Origin: Euryarchaeota archaeon UBA552
Lineage (GTDB): Archaea; Thermoplasmatota; Poseidoniia; Poseidoniales; Thalassarchaeaceae
Direction: 5' to 3'
DNA: 64,000 nt
Assembly (NCBI GenBank): GCA_002499585.1
Contig: DAMH01000027.1
Span: 68,479 to 132,478 of the forward strand
Both the position numbers and the translations under genes were made by a program. Below the pieces are notes generated by a model. It searched no databases. It was not told the origin of the DNA and saw only the letters and a program-made list of their open reading frames with translations. Below are positions 59,856 through 64,000 of this stretch, piece by piece; position 1 is the stretch's first letter; each line of letters opens with the position of its first letter.

Positions 59856-62171
59856 TCACATTGCTGTGTTTATGATCAAGAACAATTCCCTAATCGTCCA
59901 CCAGATGCCCATTGCAGTGAGGCCTGTGCCCCAAACACGTGTTCTGATCCTGACAGACATTGGGCCCAATATTCTCCCAATATCCCCCAGGACCGCCACT
60001 ATTAGTTTGATGAAAACTACCATCGATCCACCGATAACTGAGAACAACAAGAAGGTGAAAATGGATGCCAAAGAGCCGACGAGAAAGGCATTGGATGGGG
60101 CCAGCACCCCTTGCACTACCATGGTGGGTTCAGATATCATGAAAATGATACCAATCCAGAGACCGAGATGCAAGTCATCGGAAACCTCCTGCTTAGAGGT
60201 CCAAGGTTCTAAGTTGTCTGGGAGTTTTCCGTAGATCCGTTCGGATATTTCATCAAAAATTCCGATTCGACCTTTAGTGGACACGCGAAGACCCGAAATT
60301 ACGACAGCTATTCCCATCACGATAGATGTTGGAAGCCATGCAGACTGACCCAAAAGGGCCGACATGATACACAGCGGTGCGAACCACAAGCCGAAGGTGA
60401 TGCTGGAAAGCAACCATGATATCGCCACACCAGTGCCGGGGAATTCACCTTCGATAGGATCTCTAACCTCTTTTCTTCTTGGCAGGGCGACCAAGACAAT
60501 AGGTAACAGAGTCAATGAAAAGGCAATGCCTGCCATATTAAGCAGATTTGTAATCAAACTTTTTTCGACAGCAGAAGATGAGTCGATTATTTCGGTGCTT
60601 GGCATAGTTCTTGGCGCCCAATTTGTTACGAAACCATTGTTGTCTAGAACAATTACAGCATCACTTGGACCGCTAGGGAGGCTTTTGCCAGCTGATTGAG
60701 TTGACGTGTCAAGAAGAATGGGCCAGGAATCATTTACGAGCATGGAGTGAGAATCCACATCGATAGCAAGCAGGTCTGGAGAAGTCGCAATCTGTATGAA
60801 GGCGATGTCATTGTCGGCAAGGCTGGAGGCCAGTTTGAAATCGTTGTATTGAGTGACAGCATTTGGAGAACCGGGGACAAATAGCCCGATTACGAGCGCA
60901 TCACGTCCTGAAAGGGCATCATCCAGGGACATTGAGCCTCCGGAATGCTGCAGCAGTGTGAATGAGGGTGGGTGGTCCTCGTTCCTAATTGGATCTGGAT
61001 CGATCGGTCCAAGTGAGTGCGCTGGAATTGAGGAGGCAAGCGCTAGGAGCAACAACACCCCGTATACCGGAGTGGGGAGAAGTGAGAACCTAAGTGTCCC
61101 CAAAATTCCTCCAATCATTACAATTGGAATCAAAAAAGATGCTACGCTTGAAGTCAAAAGAGGCTCTGAATCAGGATTAACACTGAATTTTAGGACCGCG
61201 TATGCCTCACAACTATCTGAATATGGTCTGTCCGACAGCTGAACGCATATGTCTATCATGTAACGGCCGGGTTCGATAGGTTCCGACAGGCTCCAAGTCC
61301 TCAACGTCGCGTTTGAGTCCCCAACGGCGGATCCATGAGGGTCTTCAAAATGATCTATTCGACTTTCCTCGTCATAGAATGAATGAACCATGTCCGCCCA
61401 ATCTTCGTATGGACCGACCACGTCCACGGTCTGAGTTGAATAATCAGATTCGCCCCACGGGGATGAAGGGTCAAACTCTATCCTTACAATTCTGTTTGGA
61501 TCGACTGTATGCTCCAGTGCAGGGGATAACACATCTCCCTGGATTATTATTCCTGAGTGGGCATCAAATGTGCCCCAATACAAGTGGCCTGTCTGGACGC
61601 ACTCATGAACAACTGAAACTTCTAGACTGATTATGTCGCCGGTCCCAAGACTGGTATTCACATTCTGCGAGGTGACACTGAAAAGGTGGGGTGCGACATA
61701 GGACTCATCCATAACTATGGTTTGTGTTGGCTCCTGATCCATTATCACGTAAGACCCCATTGTTAGAGTAACATAGAAAGTAGTGGTGGAACTCAAGGGG
61801 GTGCCCGGCATTATGTTAGAAAGCCTGCATGAGTCGGACTGAGTGGATAAACTAGCAAATAATTCCACGGTGACATTTCCTGTCACCCCTACCGGACCAG
61901 ACAGGGGAGCTGAGGAGATATCGAACAGGTTAGTTGGGATGAGAGATGATGTTTTATCAAATTCGATATCTCCCTCAGGGATGCCAGTAACCATGGGCCA
62001 GTCCCTATCGATGGTAGCGTCAGATGGAACCCCACTCAGAAACAACCTATGCTCTTGGGGCAGGATCCATTCTACTCCGGGCCCCTCAGTATCTTCGGCA
62101 GAGGCTGAAAATGGCAGCATGCCAATCAGTAATGCGACAAGGGTCATGGCAGCCGCCCTCCGCATCTTCAT
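59856..62171 (-). CDS. Large membrane protein with extracytoplasmic N-domain and thioredoxin-like segment
   Basis: A 771-residue protein starting at 62171 with a clear signal sequence (MKMRRAAAMTLVALLIGMLPFSASA). A longer frame back to 62261 overlaps the DUF92 gene and adds no homology. The N-terminal ~350 residues form beta-rich extracellular modules. Two or three helices follow, then a region with ALVIGLFVPGSPNAVTQYNDFK and AVIVLDNNGFVTNW that looks like a peroxiredoxin/SCO-type thioredoxin fold without the CxxC pair, then about six C-terminal helices. I do not know its function. It reads toward tRNA-Trp. Confidence 0.6.
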   Translation of the reverse strand: MKMRRAAAMTLVALLIGMLPFSASAEDTEGPGVEWILPQEHRLFLSGVPSDATIDRDWPMVTGIPEGDIEFDKTSSLIPTNLFDISSAPLSGPVGVTGNVTVELFASLSTQSDSCRLSNIMPGTPLSSTTTFYVTLTMGSYVIMDQEPTQTIVMDESYVAPHLFSVTSQNVNTSLGTGDIISLEVSVVHECVQTGHLYWGTFDAHSGIIIQGDVLSPALEHTVDPNRIVRIEFDPSSPWGESDYSTQTVDVVGPYEDWADMVHSFYDEESRIDHFEDPHGSAVGDSNATLRTWSLSEPIEPGRYMIDICVQLSDRPYSDSCEAYAVLKFSVNPDSEPLLTSSVASFLIPIVMIGGILGTLRFSLLPTPVYGVLLLLALASSIPAHSLGPIDPDPIRNEDHPPSFTLLQHSGGSMSLDDALSGRDALVIGLFVPGSPNAVTQYNDFKLASSLADNDIAFIQIATSPDLLAIDVDSHSMLVNDSWPILLDTSTQSAGKSLPSGPSDAVIVLDNNGFVTNWAPRTMPSTEIIDSSSAVEKSLITNLLNMAGIAFSLTLLPIVLVALPRRKEVRDPIEGEFPGTGVAISWLLSSITFGLWFAPLCIMSALLGQSAWLPTSIVMGIAVVISGLRVSTKGRIGIFDEISERIYGKLPDNLEPWTSKQEVSDDLHLGLWIGIIFMISEPTMVVQGVLAPSNAFLVGSLASIFTFLLFSVIGGSMVVFIKLIVAVLGDIGRILGPMSVRIRTRVWGTGLTAMGIWWTIRELFLIINTAM

Positions 62172-62217
62172 GGCGTTTGGTGATACATTGAGCAGTTGAA
62201 TTCTTGCACTCTGGACG

Positions 62218-62949
62218 TCACAATAACAACTGATAGCTAACGAATCCTGCCACGGCGCCAAAAGAGGTAGCGAGGAAATTCACAGAGTGTTTTCCCAAAT
62301 ATCCAGTATTTTCCAATGTTTCTCCGAGAACAGAATCAACTTGGCACCCCAACCAACCGATGGCTGAAATAATCAAAATATATGCAATTTTATCAGAAGG
62401 AAGAATGCTCGGCATCAGTCCGATTGCTGTGACGGCAATCAACGAGGACCCCAGCGCTGAACCCAGCATTCCAGTTGGCGACATTCCTCCATTCGATCCG
62501 GTTGGAACCACTCGTAGTGATACTATGCTTCTAGTGCGGCCGTCCAGCACACCTATTTCCGAAGCTAATGTGTCAGAGAGCGCAACGGCTACGCTGCAAG
62601 AAAAAGATATGGCGCCCCAACCGGGCTCTCCCATGGTGTGGTGTAGAATCGCAGCAATTGCTGGTGCTCCTCCGTTCGCCAGAACATTACGCCAGCCCCT
62701 TGACCCCTCATTATCCTCGGCAAATCCAGATTCTTTCTTGATGTCATATTTCCATCGGGTTGCCACTGAGGCCGATATCAAAAAGAAAAGAAGCAGGATC
62801 AGCCAAGTCCAATGGCCGTAGAAACCAATGATTGATCCAATTAGAATAGCGGCGAGGAGGCCACCAAAGTCCAAAGCCCTTGTCACGATACACGTCAAAA
62901 AAAGGCCGCCGATCAATCCAAGGACAATCATATCGTCAGTGGCCTGCAT
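62218..62949 (-). CDS. DUF92/VTE6-like membrane protein
   Basis: A 243-residue polytopic protein with DUF92 landmarks: SRGWRNVLANGGAPAIAAIL, ALSDTLASEIGVLDG, RVVPTGSNGGMSPTGMLGS and QVDSVLGETLENTG. The plant member VTE6 is a phytyl-phosphate kinase, so archaeal members might act on isoprenoid phosphates. That is an inference from the family only. A TATA-like TTTATT about 29 nt upstream suggests a leaderless transcript. Confidence 0.85.
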   Translation of the reverse strand: MQATDDMIVLGLIGGLFLTCIVTRALDFGGLLAAILIGSIIGFYGHWTWLILLLFFLISASVATRWKYDIKKESGFAEDNEGSRGWRNVLANGGAPAIAAILHHTMGEPGWGAISFSCSVAVALSDTLASEIGVLDGRTRSIVSLRVVPTGSNGGMSPTGMLGSALGSSLIAVTAIGLMPSILPSDKIAYILIISAIGWLGCQVDSVLGETLENTGYLGKHSVNFLATSFGAVAGFVSYQLLL

Positions 62950-62970
62950 TGATACAAGCGGCTAAACAAA

Positions 62971-62990
62971 TGTGAATAAAGATTTAAGTT
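62971..62990 (-). promoter_or_regulatory. A/T-rich TATA-like promoter of the DUF92 gene
   Basis: The minus strand reads AACTTAAATCTTTATTCAC. The TTTATT core is centred about 29 nt before the ATG at 62949, with no Shine-Dalgarno between, so the transcript is probably leaderless. The segment reaches the stop of the upstream PrsW-like gene. Confidence 0.4.
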
Positions 62991-64000
62991 TATTTTGAAA
63001 TTACCTTCCCTGAATTGGCGCCGGAATGATTCTTGATTTCTTTCAAAGTGATCACAATCACCGCCGTCACCATTGTGCATACAACCGATAAAACAAACAT
63101 GATTGTCGCCACATCTCCCAGAGAGAGAAAACTCGAAATGGCGATACTGCTCAAGGAAAGAGCGTTCCAAATTGAGTGGCCTATCATCGCTGCCACTAGC
63201 GATATCATGATACTTCTACGTCCATCGTTTTCGTCCTGTTTGGGATCGATGACCTCCTGTTTTGTTCCTTTGATTGTCCAGTGGCCGTCAGAATTCCAAT
63301 TTGATATGGCACTTACATCCCCCCTATATCCTTCAAGCAACCCATCACCGTCGAGATCGAAACCGAGGCCCTCAATCTTGTCAATCAAATGGATCTGGAC
63401 ATCTGCTATCTTCCGCGATGTTCTAGTGTCCATTTCCTTGCTGCCGAAATAGCCTCCTATTGCTGAGCCCACGATCGCCGTCCAAAGTGCGTGCGCGGGT
63501 ATCGATCCGACACCTCTAACCAGCGTCGTAGTTGCCAAGTCGACCGGTCCTCCAAACAATGCAACGGCTATGTACTGTAGGTTCTCTATCAGGCCAAAAC
63601 CGAGGCCAACACTGAAGCCTATCATAAACCCATTACTACGACCTTTGAGAGAGGTTGAAAAAATCAAAATGGCGCTTGCTTTACTCAATTCTTCAATAAC
63701 GGGAGCGCCAATTGCAACTGTGGCAAGATCATGGCTGAAGGAATCCCACCCAGGCGGTATGAGCTCTGGCAATAGAAGAGAATTGAGTAAAAACGCAGGG
63801 AAGGCGCTCATCATCCCTGCAATTAACCACGCCTCAGCCTCAACCCTCTTGATATGTAATTTAAGCCTACGACCCGCCAGAGACCACCAAGCCAGTACCG
63901 GCACTGAGAATCCGACGAGCCACAGAGGGACCGACATTAGACCGAAGATAACAAATGACAGCAGGGAGTTGTTTGTGCCTGCCATGATCAATGATAGCAC
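62990..64000 (-). CDS. PrsW-family intramembrane metalloprotease (start possibly outside window)
   Basis: A polytopic protein with the PrsW catalytic motifs in separate helices: APVIEELSKA, FGLIENLQYI, IPAHALWTAIVG and GHSIWNAL. Bacterial PrsW cleaves an anti-sigma factor in the membrane; the archaeal substrate is unknown. A soluble insert of about 65 residues between the third and fourth motifs contains DLDGDGLLEG, a calcium-type loop rich in Asp. The frame is open to the right edge. ATG at 63985 is a plausible start, but a start beyond the window cannot be excluded. Confidence 0.8.
   Translation of the reverse strand: MLSLIMAGTNNSLLSFVIFGLMSVPLWLVGFSVPVLAWWSLAGRRLKLHIKRVEAEAWLIAGMMSAFPAFLLNSLLLPELIPPGWDSFSHDLATVAIGAPVIEELSKASAILIFSTSLKGRSNGFMIGFSVGLGFGLIENLQYIAVALFGGPVDLATTTLVRGVGSIPAHALWTAIVGSAIGGYFGSKEMDTRTSRKIADVQIHLIDKIEGLGFDLDGDGLLEGYRGDVSAISNWNSDGHWTIKGTKQEVIDPKQDENDGRRSIMISLVAAMIGHSIWNALSLSSIAISSFLSLGDVATIMFVLSVVCTMVTAVIVITLKEIKNHSGANSGKVISK

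Overview
The window looks like a chromosomal segment of a Marine Group II euryarchaeon (Candidatus Poseidoniales) or a close relative in the Thermoplasmatota. This is inferred, not proven. The support is an archaeal-order ribosomal protein cluster with eukaryote-like members (eL19, eL32, eS4, SUI1, Rpp29), aIF2-beta, class I lysyl-tRNA synthetase, Trm56, a group II chaperonin, a Trp-tRNA gene with an archaeal intron, and a lone 16S rRNA gene unlinked to 23S. Abundant secreted lipoproteins, an Aap-type amino-acid transporter and thiolase suggest a heterotrophic, probably planktonic lifestyle. I see no mobile elements, CRISPR arrays or phage genes.

Layout. 1-3370 (minus): three exported proteins: a PQQ-type sugar dehydrogenase-like lipoprotein (cut by the window edge), a membrane-anchored single-lobe transferrin-like protein, and a beta-propeller lipoprotein. 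A palindrome resembling a DtxR/IdeR iron box sits in the promoter of the transferrin-like gene. 3453-12890: housekeeping genes (SDR protein, aIF2-beta, dUTPase, GfcR/PyrE-like regulator, LysRS, CarAB, Trm56). 12894-25307: DHPS, TraB-family protein, DUF2061, thiolase, YeiH-like transporter, SPFH/NfeD pair, small membrane proteins, thioesterase, ABC exporter, lipoprotein, NAD kinase-like protein. 25326-30706 (minus): a four-gene polar amino-acid ABC transporter operon with a leaderless promoter and a strong hairpin after the binding-protein gene. 30858-32329 (minus): 16S rRNA with its own promoter. 32662-46991 (minus): the 25-gene block from L3 to SecY. 47273-64000: Hef-like helicase, an unusual two-gene redox operon, thermosome, very large secreted proteins, aminotransferase, intron-bearing tRNA-Trp, DUF92 protein and a PrsW-like protease.

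Most notable points. (1) The 49025-52096 operon encodes two tandem flavodoxin domains fused to an SdhB-like module in which every iron-sulfur ligand cysteine is missing, beside an HdrB/SdhE-like CCG protein that has also lost most of its ligands. This looks like a flavin-based, iron-free remake of a succinate dehydrogenase or heterodisulfide reductase-type electron-transfer pair. (2) The transferrin-like protein keeps the four iron ligands (Asp, Tyr, Tyr, His) of eukaryotic transferrin lobes. (3) The tRNA-Trp intron carries a box C/D RNA whose two guides obey the N+5 rule for C34 and C39, with a paired U-to-C change in boxes C and D. (4) eL32 carries a SAP domain, and SecY carries about four extra N-terminal membrane helices. 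Read together, (1) and (2) suggest adaptation to scarce iron, which is an inference.
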